Below, in pieces: positions 22,020-30,793 of a stretch of 44,205 nt of DNA (position 1 is the first letter of the stretch; each line of letters starts with the position of its first letter). The notes under the pieces were generated by a model. The model ran no database searches and was not told the DNA's origin. It was given only the letters and a program-made list of their open reading frames with translations. The position numbers were made by a program, and so were the translations under genes. Source of the stretch: an uncultured Clostridia bacterium (GTDB lineage: Bacteria; Bacillota; Clostridia; Oscillospirales; Ruminococcaceae); contig CAMWVP010000010.1 in NCBI GenBank assembly GCA_947177735.1, positions 1 to 44,205 of the forward strand. Reading direction: 5' to 3'.

Positions 22020-22250
22020 AGAACCTGTCCACATAGCCGCTCAACGCCTGTCTTAGTGTGAACGCCTTCAATGCGCGACATCGTGTCGCGCTGGGGCGTT
22101 CACCTTAAGGCGTCGTGCCTTTCGGCATATTTTCCGCATAACTTCGTCATAAATCCTTGAAATACACCAAGTATTCCTGCGGATTTTTTCCTTGTTATGC
22201 GAAAAATCCGCTTCGAAATCCGGGCATTTCGGGCTATGTGGACAGGTTCT
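22020..22250. mobile_element. MITE-like hairpin element, copy D (between DUF58 gene and pgi)
   Basis: 231 bp with perfect 19-bp terminal inverted repeats (AGAACCTGTCCACATAGCC and its complement), possibly flanked by TA. One half folds as GTGAACGCC/GGCGTTCAC enclosing GCGCGACA/TGTCGCGC. The other half has CGCATAAC/GTTATGCG and AAATCC/GGATTT around the same 24-nt core as copies A-C (22157-22180). Its last base is the first base of the DUF58 stop codon. No protein is encoded. The rest of 21940-22019 is AT-rich without recognisable signals. Confidence 0.75.
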
Positions 22251-23191
22251 TACACCACGATTTTTCCGTTCCCCAAAAAGATAACAGCCGCGTCCGCGGG
22301 CGGAGTTTCCGTCGACGGCTCTTCGGTCTCGGCAAACTCCCGGAACGCCAGCCACTCCCTCATTCTGTCAAGCGTCTCGGGGGTCGCGGCGGTGCGCTCG
22401 TCGCCCTTATGGGTTATTTTGACCGTTCCTCCGCGGAATATGAGCCGATTTGCCAACGCGAACGCCTTATCGCAGCATACGGGCAGCGCGTTTTCGGCAA
22501 TGTACAGATTCGTGGTCGCGCATCCGCTGCTCTCGTTGAGCCTTACCATAAGCTTCCGCTTCTTTGCCGAGAGCTTATAATTGACGCGCCGTGGAGAGTC
22601 TCCGGGAGCATACTCGCGGTGCTCGTAGCCCGGCAGACCGCCCTGCATTGACGACGCTCCCTCCTCGACCTCTTCCTCCTCGCTCGGAAGCAGGTTCGGC
22701 GGCACGTCGGGACCGTCGTATTCTATCATTCTCGGCAGCACAGCCATATGAGTGGTCTGCTCGAACGGTATCTTAAGCTGTAAAAGCCCAAGAAAATCCC
22801 TGATCACTACCTCGCTAAGTGTCACGTTATTCAGTCCGCTGTGCGACGCCCGAAACCTGCCGCTCACGGTAACGCTTCCGCGGAACAGCAGCGACGTCCG
22901 CAGCCGTATCGGGTTGTTAGCGTTCACGCACACCTCGACATACGGGATAACACAAAACCCCTTTTTATTTATCGTAACGTCAAATCCGACGCTCCTGCCG
23001 TATTCCGTAACGCCCGACAGCTCGTGCAGCTTAACGCTGAAGCGCCGCTTGGAGATCAGGAACGTCACGAGAGAGATTACGACCGCCGCGCCGATGGTGT
23101 ATATCAGCGCCCAGCCGATATCCGCGTTGATGAATATCACAAACAACGCCGAAAACAGCAGCGCCTGAACGTAGCCCGAAATATGCGTCAT
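22250..23191 (-). CDS. DUF58 domain protein
   Basis: 313 residues. Two membrane helices lie at the N-terminus (about 5-50). The DUF58 core motif reads REYAPGDSPRRVNYKLSAKK near residue 205 and is followed by the VWA-like strand KLMVRL. Such proteins usually pair with a MoxR ATPase and a transglutaminase in envelope stress or assembly. Here the transglutaminase partner overlaps by 4 bp (ATGA), but no MoxR gene is nearby. The extreme C-terminus abuts mobile element D, which may have replaced the original end. Confidence 0.85.
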   Translation of the reverse strand: MTHISGYVQALLFSALFVIFINADIGWALIYTIGAAVVISLVTFLISKRRFSVKLHELSGVTEYGRSVGFDVTINKKGFCVIPYVEVCVNANNPIRLRTSLLFRGSVTVSGRFRASHSGLNNVTLSEVVIRDFLGLLQLKIPFEQTTHMAVLPRMIEYDGPDVPPNLLPSEEEEVEEGASSMQGGLPGYEHREYAPGDSPRRVNYKLSAKKRKLMVRLNESSGCATTNLYIAENALPVCCDKAFALANRLIFRGGTVKITHKGDERTAATPETLDRMREWLAFREFAETEEPSTETPPADAAVIFLGNGKIVV

Positions 23192-25353
23192 TTCCTCCTG
23201 CTCCTTTTCATTTTAAGGATAGCCTTGTAATCGCGGTAGAGGCGCTTTACGTCCGCGTCGGGACTGCCGCTGCCGTAGAACAGCTCGTTCGCCGCGTCGG
23301 TGATCTCCGCCGCTTCCACGTCAAGCGAGAGCGTCCGCGAGATGATATCGCGCACCTCCTCGGCGGCGGTGCTGCGGGGATCGGTCTCCGCTATACGGCA
23401 GGCGAGCTTTCTCGTTTTCAGGTACACTGCGCGTATCTTGCCGTTCCTGCCGCGCATACGATATGCCGCCGCGAAGATGAGCCCGGCGAGCTGTCTGCGG
23501 AAAATAATTACAACTGTTGCCAGCACGACCGCCGCCGCTATAAATATGCCCAGCGTGACGACTATACGGTCTCCCAGATCGCTTATCGGCACGTATTTGG
23601 TGCCGTCTATCTCAAGCCAGCCGAAGCCCTCGATGAACGCGGTGGAATAGGCGTGCGCCTGCTCCGCCTTGACAATGTAGCGACCGTATTCGTCCACCGA
23701 ATCCTCTTTCAGCACAAACCCCGACGTATACCTCGCAGGTATGCCCGCCGCTCGGAGCAGCAGCGTTGACGCCGTCGCGAAATCGGTGCAGATGCCGCGC
23801 TTGCTGTCAAACAGGAAGTAGTCCGCCTCCGCACGCTCGGGAACAAAGCTCAGATCGTACTCAAAGCCCGCTTCTCCAAACCATCTCTCGATAGCGAGCG
23901 CCTTTTCGTAATCGTTGGACAGCCCCGCGGTTATCTCGCCCGCGAGAGCTTTTATCTCATCGGTGAGGCTGCTGTCAAGACCCGCCATATAGTACAGCTC
24001 GGCGTCCTCGCTCTCGTAGGCGAACTCGTCGCGAACCGCGCTTTCAATAACTCCGTCTTTGACCGCGTCGTCGATCAGGTTTCTGAAATCCACGTGCTCA
24101 AGCATTTCCAGAAACTGCGTATTCGGTTCGCTGATATTATAATCAAGCACATAAGCCGCATTTCTCGGAAGCACGCGCGCGGCGGTGAATATCTCGTCTT
24201 TTTCATTGCGGTAGGTGACGGGCTGCTTATCGACGGAGGATACGGTCACGCCGACAGTCCCCGACGGGTGCATTACAACGCTCGTTGCGCTGCCGTCCAA
24301 TATCCGTATCGTCATCTTGGCGGGGGTGTTGTAAAAGGACTCGGGAATATCGTCGAGCGAGTTCAGCTCATTGCTGTATTTCTCGAGCTTGCCTTCCTCC
24401 GCGCCCTTTTTCAGATCGGCTATCAGCTTGTTTATGTTCAGTCTCGATCTGCTGCGCTCCCAGTTATCATAGCCCTTTGAGAAGTCGCTGCTGTACGTCC
24501 AGCCGTCCTTGCCCTTGTACACGTCGAACGACCAACGGCTGACGTTTCTCGGAAACTGTGTGTACACCATAAAAAGTACATCGTCGGGAAATGTGTTGTT
24601 GCCTGTATTCGGCCGCGCGCTGTCGGTGAAATCGGAAAGCATTCCCCTGCCGTAAGGAGACGGGCGTTTCGTTATGTTCTCAAGATAGCGCACCATCGGC
24701 GTATAGTCGTCGCGCGGTATCACTATCAGCAGCGCAGCGGCGACGATTCCCGCCGCGCCCAGAGCCGCGAGCCGTTCAAAGCGCGCCTTTTTGTCGTCGA
24801 CATAAGCATTCTCGGCAGGGAACTCCGGACGCGCTATGCCAAGCACCGCCAACAGATATCCCACTGCCAGAAACACCAGCAGACCGAGCGGGAGCCGTCC
24901 CACAAGTCTTGCCGCCAGAATGAGCGGAACAAACGCGGGAAGCAGCAAAAAACTCGGTCTCGGGAGATATGCCGTAAAATAGCATACGGGAAACGCGATT
25001 ATTAACGAGCAAATCAGTATCGTCATTCCCGCAAGCGCCGGGTCGAAAAATTCCGACGCGTTAAAGACGAAATCGTAAAACGACGGCGAGCCGAACGAAT
25101 TGCCCAGAACGCTCGACACCGCGTACTCTATCAGTAAAATGACAACAAACGCCAACAGCGAAAATCCCTTTTTCCGCCGCAGCGTGTAAAATATCATATA
25201 CATCCCGAACGACAGCGCCGTCATTATCACCGTGCAAACAAACGCGTAGTCGCGGCACAGCACATACATCAATCCGGCACTGAGCGCGCAAAGGTAGATA
25301 AGAGACGTAATGATCTCAGCGCCGCCGAATACGGGTCTTGTTCTCTTTTTCAT
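23188..25353 (-). CDS. Membrane transglutaminase-like protein (TgpA type)
   Basis: 721 residues. About six membrane spans in the first 220 residues are followed by a large external region. A transglutaminase core has Cys in RGICTDFATASTLLLRAAGIPARY, His in AEQAHAYSTAF and Asp in WLEIDGT. A further span near residue 595 and a cytoplasmic tail follow. The order matches TgpA-like proteins that act with DUF58 proteins. The reaction outside the cell is unknown for most members. It starts 18 bp after the methyltransferase gene with only a weak GGAAGTG ribosome site. Confidence 0.87.
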   Translation of the reverse strand: MKKRTRPVFGGAEIITSLIYLCALSAGLMYVLCRDYAFVCTVIMTALSFGMYMIFYTLRRKKGFSLLAFVVILLIEYAVSSVLGNSFGSPSFYDFVFNASEFFDPALAGMTILICSLIIAFPVCYFTAYLPRPSFLLLPAFVPLILAARLVGRLPLGLLVFLAVGYLLAVLGIARPEFPAENAYVDDKKARFERLAALGAAGIVAAALLIVIPRDDYTPMVRYLENITKRPSPYGRGMLSDFTDSARPNTGNNTFPDDVLFMVYTQFPRNVSRWSFDVYKGKDGWTYSSDFSKGYDNWERSRSRLNINKLIADLKKGAEEGKLEKYSNELNSLDDIPESFYNTPAKMTIRILDGSATSVVMHPSGTVGVTVSSVDKQPVTYRNEKDEIFTAARVLPRNAAYVLDYNISEPNTQFLEMLEHVDFRNLIDDAVKDGVIESAVRDEFAYESEDAELYYMAGLDSSLTDEIKALAGEITAGLSNDYEKALAIERWFGEAGFEYDLSFVPERAEADYFLFDSKRGICTDFATASTLLLRAAGIPARYTSGFVLKEDSVDEYGRYIVKAEQAHAYSTAFIEGFGWLEIDGTKYVPISDLGDRIVVTLGIFIAAAVVLATVVIIFRRQLAGLIFAAAYRMRGRNGKIRAVYLKTRKLACRIAETDPRSTAAEEVRDIISRTLSLDVEAAEITDAANELFYGSGSPDADVKRLYRDYKAILKMKRSRRK

Positions 25354-25371
25354 CGTTCAACACTTCCATGC

Positions 25372-26487
25372 TCACTTGAAATACGAATATAATCTGCACA
25401 TCATCATACCGTTATATAGTTTTCTGTTTTTGTCGGCTTTCGCACCGAATATGTCCTCAAACTCTTCGTCGGGAGTTATCACGTAAAGCTGATTTCCGTT
25501 CAGCGGAAGAAGCTTTTCGCCCATGGTCTTGTATATCTCCCGCGCCTCGGATATTTCGAGCATTCGCTCGCCGTAGGGAGGATTAGTGAGTATCTTGACC
25601 GCGTTTTCGGGATAGATTAAATCGCGTATATCCCGCCGCTCAACGGTAATATATTCGCCGACGCCCGCTATTTTAGCGTTCGCCGCCGTCAAATCCGCAC
25701 ATTCCTTGTCGATATCAAAGCCGACCGCGCGAAATCCGCCGTCCTTTTTAATAAGAGACCGTGCCTCCTCGCGAGCCTCCATCCATACCTTTTCGGGGAG
25801 GAACTTCATATGCTCGCCGTCAAAGCGGCGATTCAGCCCCGGAGCGATATTCAGTGCTTTCATCGCTGACTCTATCAACAGTGTTCCGGAGCCGCAGAAC
25901 GGGTCGCATATGAGATCGTTTTCGCGCACTCTCGCGATGTCAACAATGCCCGCCGCCAGCGTTTCACGAATAGGAGCGGCGTTACTGTCGCGGCGGTAAC
26001 CGCGCTTGTGCAGACCCTGTCCGCTCGTGTCGAGCATAAGCGTGAACTCGTCCTTCATCAGCGAGAACCGAATGCGGCACTCCATTCCGCTCTCCGGCAT
26101 AACGCCCATGCCGTAAGCCTTGCCGAGGTTCACCGCCATTGCCTTTTTGACTATCTTCTGTATCGCTGGAACGCTCGTAAGCTTGGAGTTCAACGAGTGA
26201 CCGTTATTCGGGAACTTATCGTTCTTTCCGATAAACTCCGACAGCGGAAGCTTGCGTATCCCCTCGAACAGCTCGTCGAACGTCACCGCCCCGAACTGCC
26301 CGAGAACGACGCACACGCGCTCCGCAGTGCGCAGGAACACGTTAGCCTTTGCACAGACCTCCGCGCCGCCCGAAAAGAATACTCTGCCGTTTTCCGCGCG
26401 GACGTTCTCGCCGCCGATCTTCTTTATCTCAAAAGAGAGAGTTTTCTCCAAGCCGAAGTGACAGGGAGCAACGTAGTTATATATCAT
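25372..26487 (-). CDS. THUMP-domain class I rRNA methyltransferase (RlmL/YpsC type)
   Basis: 371 residues. An N-terminal ferredoxin-like/THUMP region (about 1-155) binds RNA. The SAM-binding motif is DPFCGSGTLLIESAM, and the catalytic motif NPPYGERM is typical of N2-guanine methyltransferases. Related enzymes modify 23S rRNA; the exact base here is not shown. It follows purD by 2 bp and so is translated from the purD transcript. Confidence 0.92.
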   Translation of the reverse strand: MIYNYVAPCHFGLEKTLSFEIKKIGGENVRAENGRVFFSGGAEVCAKANVFLRTAERVCVVLGQFGAVTFDELFEGIRKLPLSEFIGKNDKFPNNGHSLNSKLTSVPAIQKIVKKAMAVNLGKAYGMGVMPESGMECRIRFSLMKDEFTLMLDTSGQGLHKRGYRRDSNAAPIRETLAAGIVDIARVRENDLICDPFCGSGTLLIESAMKALNIAPGLNRRFDGEHMKFLPEKVWMEAREEARSLIKKDGGFRAVGFDIDKECADLTAANAKIAGVGEYITVERRDIRDLIYPENAVKILTNPPYGERMLEISEAREIYKTMGEKLLPLNGNQLYVITPDEEFEDIFGAKADKNRKLYNGMMMCRLYSYFK

Positions 26488-26489
26488 GA

Positions 26490-27761
26490 TTATAATGCTT
26501 TCTTTCCGATATCATGCCTGTAATGCGCTTTCTCGAACGAAATGCTCTCGACCGCCTTATACGCGCTGTCAAGTGCCGATCTCAGATCATCGCCCGTCGC
26601 CGTAACGCCGAGAACGCGTCCGCCCGTGGTGAGATACTTGCCGTCCTCGAGCTTAGTGCCCGCGTGGTATACATAAGCCAGCGGAGACTGACCCTTTTCG
26701 TCCAGTCCGCTTATCGGCTTGCCAGTCTCGTATTTTTCGGGATAGCCGCCGCTTGCCATTACAACGCATGCGCAGGATTTACCGCTCCACTTGATATCCA
26801 GGTCGCCGAGACGCTCCTCGGTAATAGCTTCCATAATATCAACCAGATCGGTCTCCAGCAGCGGCAGAACGACCTGCGTTTCGGGGTCGCCGAAGCGGCA
26901 GTTGTACTCTACCACCTTTGCGCCGTTTTTCGTCAGCATAAGCCCGAAATACAGACAGCCCTTGAACGGTCTGCCCTCCGCGCTCATCGCCTTGATAGTC
27001 GGGAGGAATATCTTCTCCATGCACTCCGCGGCTATCTCGGGAGTGTACAAGGGATTCGGCGCTATCGTTCCCATGCCGCCCGTATTCAAGCCCTCGTCGT
27101 TGTCGTAGGCGCGTTTGTGATCCATTGACGACACCATCGGCTTTACGCTCTTGCCGTCCGTGAACGCCAGCACCGTGACCTCCGTGCCGTCCATAAACTC
27201 CTCGACCACTATCTCCGAGCCGCTCTTGCCGAATTTGCCGTCGACGAGCATGGAGTGAACCGCCGCTTTAGCCTCCTCGAAATCCTTTGCGATTATAACT
27301 CCCTTGCCGAGCGCCAGACCGTCCGCCTTGATGACCGCGGGATAGCTGTTCTGCTCCTTTATGTACGCGACCGCCTTGTCCTCGTCCGTGAACGTCTCAT
27401 ATGCCGCGGTCGGTATGCCGTACTTCTTCATCAGCCCCTTTGAGAACGCCTTGCTCCCCTCGAGAATAGCGGCATTTGCGCGCGGGCCGAACGTCTTGAA
27501 GCCCTCAGCCTCCATTTTGTCAACCATACCCATTACCAGAGGATCGTCGGGCGCTACAAACACGTAATCGGGGTTCAGCTTCTTTGCAAGCTCCACCGCT
27601 CCCTCAATGTCCGTAGCTTTTACCTCGGGAAAGCACTCCGCAAGCGCCGAGATACCTCCGTTTCCCGGTGCGCAGTACAGCTTATCCACTTTCGGCGACT
27701 TCGCCAATGCCGCCGCTATTGCGTGTTCACGGCCGCCACCGCCTATAATCAGAATGTTCAT
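26490..27761 (-). CDS. purD: Phosphoribosylamine-glycine ligase
   Basis: 423 residues, full length. The N domain begins MNILIIGGGGREHAIAAALA. The ATP-grasp region includes KADGLALGKGV and VEEFMDGTEVTVLAF, and the metal site includes NCRFGDPETQ. It joins glycine to phosphoribosylamine in purine synthesis. No other pur genes are adjacent. Promoter at 27793-27821. Confidence 0.97.
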   Translation of the reverse strand: MNILIIGGGGREHAIAAALAKSPKVDKLYCAPGNGGISALAECFPEVKATDIEGAVELAKKLNPDYVFVAPDDPLVMGMVDKMEAEGFKTFGPRANAAILEGSKAFSKGLMKKYGIPTAAYETFTDEDKAVAYIKEQNSYPAVIKADGLALGKGVIIAKDFEEAKAAVHSMLVDGKFGKSGSEIVVEEFMDGTEVTVLAFTDGKSVKPMVSSMDHKRAYDNDEGLNTGGMGTIAPNPLYTPEIAAECMEKIFLPTIKAMSAEGRPFKGCLYFGLMLTKNGAKVVEYNCRFGDPETQVVLPLLETDLVDIMEAITEERLGDLDIKWSGKSCACVVMASGGYPEKYETGKPISGLDEKGQSPLAYVYHAGTKLEDGKYLTTGGRVLGVTATGDDLRSALDSAYKAVESISFEKAHYRHDIGKKAL

Positions 27762-27792
27762 ATCAAAAATGTCCTTTCAATAATATATTTTT

Positions 27793-27821
27793 ATTATACC
27801 ACGATACCGCGGGAATTGCAA
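27793..27821 (-). promoter_or_regulatory. Sigma-A promoter for the purD unit
   Basis: TTGCAA (27816-27821) and TATAAT (27793-27798) on the minus strand with 17 bp between, about 30 bp before purD. It probably drives purD, the methyltransferase, the transglutaminase and DUF58 genes. Confidence 0.78.
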
Positions 27822-27850
27822 GCGTTTTGCTTTATCGGAATATTGCCGGG

Positions 27851-28399
27851 TCATACGTGAGTGAGGTCAAGCTCGCGCCAGTCTTTTACGGAGATATCCG
27901 AAAATTCGCGCACGTCGCCCTCCGTGCCAGTCACCTCGTCGATTATGCCGACAACGTAAAATCCGGCTTGCTTTGCCGTCCTTGCGCTGTAATCCGAGTC
28001 CTCGAACACCGCACATTCCGATATTTCCGCGCCGAGGCGCTCCGCCGACAGCAGATAGATGTCGGGGTGCTCCTTGAATCTGCCGACCTCGTGACAGTCG
28101 ATGAAGAACTCCATGAACTCCATTATCCCCGTGCGTTGAAGAAACGGCTCGGCAACGTCGCGGCGCGTTCCCGTGGCTATGCACATTTTAACGCCCTCGG
28201 CACGCGATCTTTCAAGAAATTCCCGAACGCCGTCCTTGAGACGAACGTCGTCGCGATAGTGCTCGCGCATTTTAACGTAGGCGGGCTCCATAAGCTCGAA
28301 ATCGCGGAAGTTGTTTATGTGCGCCGTCTCCGCTCTCCACAGCCCCATGCTGTCGCATAATGTGCCGTCCAAGTCGAATATGTAATATTTTTTATTCAA
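27851..28399 (-). CDS. HAD-family phosphatase (beta-phosphoglucomutase-like), TTG start
   Basis: 182 residues. Motif I is IFDLDGTLCDSM, motif II ends CIATGT, and motif IV is FEDSDYSARTAKQAGF. The motif III region FKEHPDIYLLSAERLG carries the conserved Lys before HPD. A helical cap lies between motifs I and II. The substrate cannot be read from sequence. The start is placed at TTG 28399 because a promoter covers the upstream in-frame GTG. GGGTGAT lies just before TTG, and the protein then begins MNKKYYIFDLDG. Confidence 0.82.
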   Translation of the reverse strand: MNKKYYIFDLDGTLCDSMGLWRAETAHINNFRDFELMEPAYVKMREHYRDDVRLKDGVREFLERSRAEGVKMCIATGTRRDVAEPFLQRTGIMEFMEFFIDCHEVGRFKEHPDIYLLSAERLGAEISECAVFEDSDYSARTAKQAGFYVVGIIDEVTGTEGDVREFSDISVKDWRELDLTHV

Positions 28400-28416
28400 A
28401 TAAATCACCCGATTAT

Positions 28417-28445
28417 ATTGTACCACAAAACGAGCATAATGTAAA
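28417..28445 (-). promoter_or_regulatory. Promoter for the HAD phosphatase gene
   Basis: TTTACA (28440-28445) and TACAAT (28417-28422) on the minus strand, 17 bp apart. It diverges from the ABC promoter 36 bp away. The predicted leader is very short (about 10 nt). Confidence 0.6.
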
Positions 28446-28480
28446 GGGTCAAAAAAAAGAAAAAATTTTGAAAAAACTTA

Positions 28481-28509
28481 TTGACAAACTCAGGGAGATG
28501 TGCTATATT
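28481..28509 (+). promoter_or_regulatory. Sigma-A promoter for the ABC exporter
   Basis: TTGACA (28481-28486) and TATATT (28504-28509) with 17 bp between. Transcription should begin near 28516, which rules out the upstream in-frame ATG codons as starts. Confidence 0.8.
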
Positions 28510-28532
28510 GTATATATGGTGCATACACAATA
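28506..28532. promoter_or_regulatory. Inverted repeat over the ABC -10 box, candidate operator
   Basis: TATTGTATAT and ATACACAATA form inverted half-sites (9 of 10 match) with a 7-bp spacer, covering the -10 box and start point. The position suits a repressor site. No regulator gene adjoins it; a GntR/YtrA-type regulator is a guess. Confidence 0.45.
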
Positions 28533-28557
28533 TCAACAGCTGAAAGGACTGATATAT

Positions 28558-29448
28558 TTGGTTAGTATACGGAACCTGAAAAAGAGCTACAAGCATTATC
28601 CCGTCCTGCGCGGGCTTAATATGGAGATACACGACGGCGATGTTTACGGCTTTCTGGGGAGAAACGGCTGCGGCAAGACGACCACGATGAACATCATCGC
28701 GAACGTTATACCCAAGGACGAGGGCGATATACAGCTCGGCGACGGCACCAAGCCGATACGCGTGGGCTATCTGCCCGAGAGTCCGACTATCTTCGGCTAT
28801 ATGACCGCGAGAGAGTACCTGGAGTATATCGCGGCGTGCGCGGGATATGACGGCGATATCGCCAAGCGGACGAGCGAGGTGCTTGAGGTGGTGGGGCTTC
28901 GCGACGCTGCCGACAGGCGTACAAAGGGCTTTTCACGCGGAATGACACAGCGGCTCGGAATGGGCGCGGCTATCTTCCGCGATCCCGACCTGCTCATTTT
29001 CGATGAGCCGACCTCAGCGCTTGACCCTCAGGGGCGCGTCGAGGTAATCTCGATAATCAACAGGCTGAAGGCTATGGGATGTACCATTGTACTGTCAACG
29101 CATATCCTCTCGGACGTTGAGCGCGTGGCAAACCGTATCGGGATAATGAACGGGGGCGTGCTCGCCGAGGAGGGCGGGATAAGCGACATACTGCGCCGTC
29201 ACGGCGGCGACGTCGTGAACGTAAAGCTGCGCCAAACCACGCAGGAAAACAAGCTCACGCTCCTAAAGGTCGACTTTGCGAGAGCCGAGTTCGACAACAA
29301 TACGGGACTGTTCCGTTTCGGCACCGACAATCCCGAGGAAACCGCAAAGCGACTTATGCGCCTGCTCGCGGACAATGAGATAGTTCCCGAGAGCTTCAGC
29401 ATCGGCACCGCGACGCTCGAGGAAGTTTTCAGAAAGGTGGTCGGCTGA
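28558..29448 (+). CDS. ABC transporter ATP-binding protein, TTG start
   Basis: 296 residues. Walker A is GRNGCGKTT, the signature is FSRGMTQRLGMG, Walker B is LLIFDEP, and the switch His is in STHILSD. It also has an accessory C-terminal domain typical of exporters that pair with ABC-2 permeases. I place the start at TTG 28558, 8 nt after AAAGGA, giving MVSIRNLKKSY. ATG 28516 coincides with the predicted transcription start. It couples to the permease 1 bp downstream. Confidence 0.9.
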   Translation: MVSIRNLKKSYKHYPVLRGLNMEIHDGDVYGFLGRNGCGKTTTMNIIANVIPKDEGDIQLGDGTKPIRVGYLPESPTIFGYMTAREYLEYIAACAGYDGDIAKRTSEVLEVVGLRDAADRRTKGFSRGMTQRLGMGAAIFRDPDLLIFDEPTSALDPQGRVEVISIINRLKAMGCTIVLSTHILSDVERVANRIGIMNGGVLAEEGGISDILRRHGGDVVNVKLRQTTQENKLTLLKVDFARAEFDNNTGLFRFGTDNPEETAKRLMRLLADNEIVPESFSIGTATLEEVFRKVVG

Positions 29449-29449
29449 T

Positions 29450-30340
29450 ATGCAATTGAAGTACAGCTTTAAAAAGGAATGGTCGCATTTCGTGCGCACC
29501 GGCAGGATATTCGGGTTTGTCGCGGCGATATTCTCGTTCGCGCTGTCGGGTCCGATAATGTTCAAGCTCCTCGCGATGATGATGGAAATGGTATACTCGG
29601 CGGACGGCGGCGGCTCGGCGTTCGCGGCAGTGGCAGCGGCGGGCGCGGACGGCGGACTCGGAAACGCTTTCGCAGGTATCGGAATGGACGAGATAATGGA
29701 GGTCTATTCCGACGCGGGAATGATCTTTTTCACGACTGTCTCGGGCTTCTCGGGGCTGTCAATGCTGATAGTGATGCTCATTATGATGGCTGCCTCGGGC
29801 GGCGAGCAGAAAAAGCGCGCGATGATAGTGCCGATGTGCAGCGGTCTGGAGTACAAAAACTACCTTATCCCGAAATTCATTATCTACCCGCTCTGCACGG
29901 GAGGTGTGACACTCGTGAGCGTTCCCGTCGCGGGCGTGCTCTGCAACGCGATGTTCGCCAACAATACCGTCTCGACGGAGGTAATACTCCTGTGCTCGGT
30001 TATGTACGCGGTGTACAATATATTCCTCACGTGCGTATTTATGGCGGTCGGGCTGTGCACCTCGCGCCCGGGCATGGCGACGGTGATCGTCTACCTCGGA
30101 CAGTCCTTCCTCCAGTTCATCTTCCAGGGGATCGGGCTTATCGACTACAACCCGTTCACGCTTATAACCCTCCCGAGCATCATGATAACGGAGAACTTCG
30201 AGCTTACGAACAGTCTGGCAAGCATTATCGTCGCTTTAGCGATATCGCTTGCGGTGGCGGTGATAATGTACTTCCTTACACTGGGCGTGCTGAACACCAA
30301 AAAGATCGACAATACCGAGGATGAGAAGCCCGAATTTTAA
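29450..30340 (+). CDS. ABC-2 type permease
   Basis: 296 residues with about six membrane spans, beginning MQLKYSFKKEWSHFVRTGR. That is the cytoplasmic lead helix common to ABC-2 permeases. A long Gly/Ala-rich external loop (about residues 50-80) follows span one. The substrate is not evident. It starts 1 bp after the ATPase stop and ends 11 bp before a strong terminator, so the two genes form a complete two-gene exporter unit. Confidence 0.85.
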   Translation: MQLKYSFKKEWSHFVRTGRIFGFVAAIFSFALSGPIMFKLLAMMMEMVYSADGGGSAFAAVAAAGADGGLGNAFAGIGMDEIMEVYSDAGMIFFTTVSGFSGLSMLIVMLIMMAASGGEQKKRAMIVPMCSGLEYKNYLIPKFIIYPLCTGGVTLVSVPVAGVLCNAMFANNTVSTEVILLCSVMYAVYNIFLTCVFMAVGLCTSRPGMATVIVYLGQSFLQFIFQGIGLIDYNPFTLITLPSIMITENFELTNSLASIIVALAISLAVAVIMYFLTLGVLNTKKIDNTEDEKPEF

Positions 30341-30350
30341 CTGATACTTT

Positions 30351-30390
30351 CGCCATAGCACTTATGATTTAAAAGTGCTATGGCGTTTTT
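30351..30390 (+). terminator. Rho-independent terminator of the ABC exporter operon
   Basis: CGCCATAGCACTT and AAGTGCTATGGCG form a perfect 13-bp stem followed by TTTTT (30386-30390), 11 bp after the permease stop. Confidence 0.92.
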
Positions 30391-30416
30391 GATGTTTAAT
30401 TATTTCTAGGAAAAAA

Positions 30417-30696
30417 GCGGGCTCGGTTTTGTTTCTTTTAATTATTGCACCGAGGTTAGTGTAATAATTAAAGGCAAGAAAACCGACCAAGCAATTACAA
30501 AAAAACTCACCGAGGTTAGTGCGATAATTAAAGGAAACAAAACCAAGCCCACAGCTACAAAAAAACTCAACACCGAAGTTAGCCGATAACAAAAGGAAAC
30601 AAGACCGAGCCCACAGCTACAATAAAACCCTTAACGAAGTTAGTCCGATAATTAAAAGAAACAAAACCGAGCCCGCAGCAATAAAAAAAACAAACA
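30417..30696. repeat. Tandem array of four 60-63 bp units with one inverted partial unit
   Basis: Units begin at 30449, 30509, 30572 and 30633 with ACCGAGGTTAGT or close variants. They share ATAATTAAAGG, AAACAAAACC and GAGCCCACAGC blocks. The segment 30417-30445 is the exact reverse complement of 30648-30676 (29 bp), in the last unit. On the plus strand units 1 and 2 read in frame as a 20-residue repeat (TEVSAIIKGNKT then about eight residues). Unit 3 has lost one base, and no start codon is present. It is not CRISPR-like: there is no repeat/spacer alternation. Confidence 0.75.
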
Positions 30697-30700
30697 CGCA

Positions 30701-30739
30701 AAGCCCCGAAGCAGCTACCAAACAGCTGCTTCGGGGCTT
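30701..30739. terminator. Perfect 16-bp hairpin after the tandem array
   Basis: AAGCCCCGAAGCAGCT and its complement flank a 7-nt loop. On the minus strand a T-rich tract (TGTTTGTTTTTTTT) follows after a few bases; on the plus strand only ACTTCTTT follows. It may terminate or protect a small transcript from this region. No gene is attached to it. Confidence 0.55.
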
Positions 30740-30793
30740 AGACTTCTTTATGAGTATCGCCCTAATCCCTACGTGGCTTTTTTGAAATCGCGC

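Noticed and set aside
28360-28557. N-terminal extension of the ABC ATPase
   Set aside because: It would cover the promoter, and the predicted transcription start is at 28516. The TTG at 28558 has a proper ribosome site and the family N-terminus.
30362-30592. 76-aa minus-strand protein with Cys/Phe-rich repeats
   Set aside because: No ribosome site. The frame overlaps the ABC terminator hairpin, and the repeats reflect the DNA array rather than a protein family.
30417-30696. CRISPR array
   Set aside because: The units are conserved along their whole length, with no constant-repeat/variable-spacer pattern and no cas genes.
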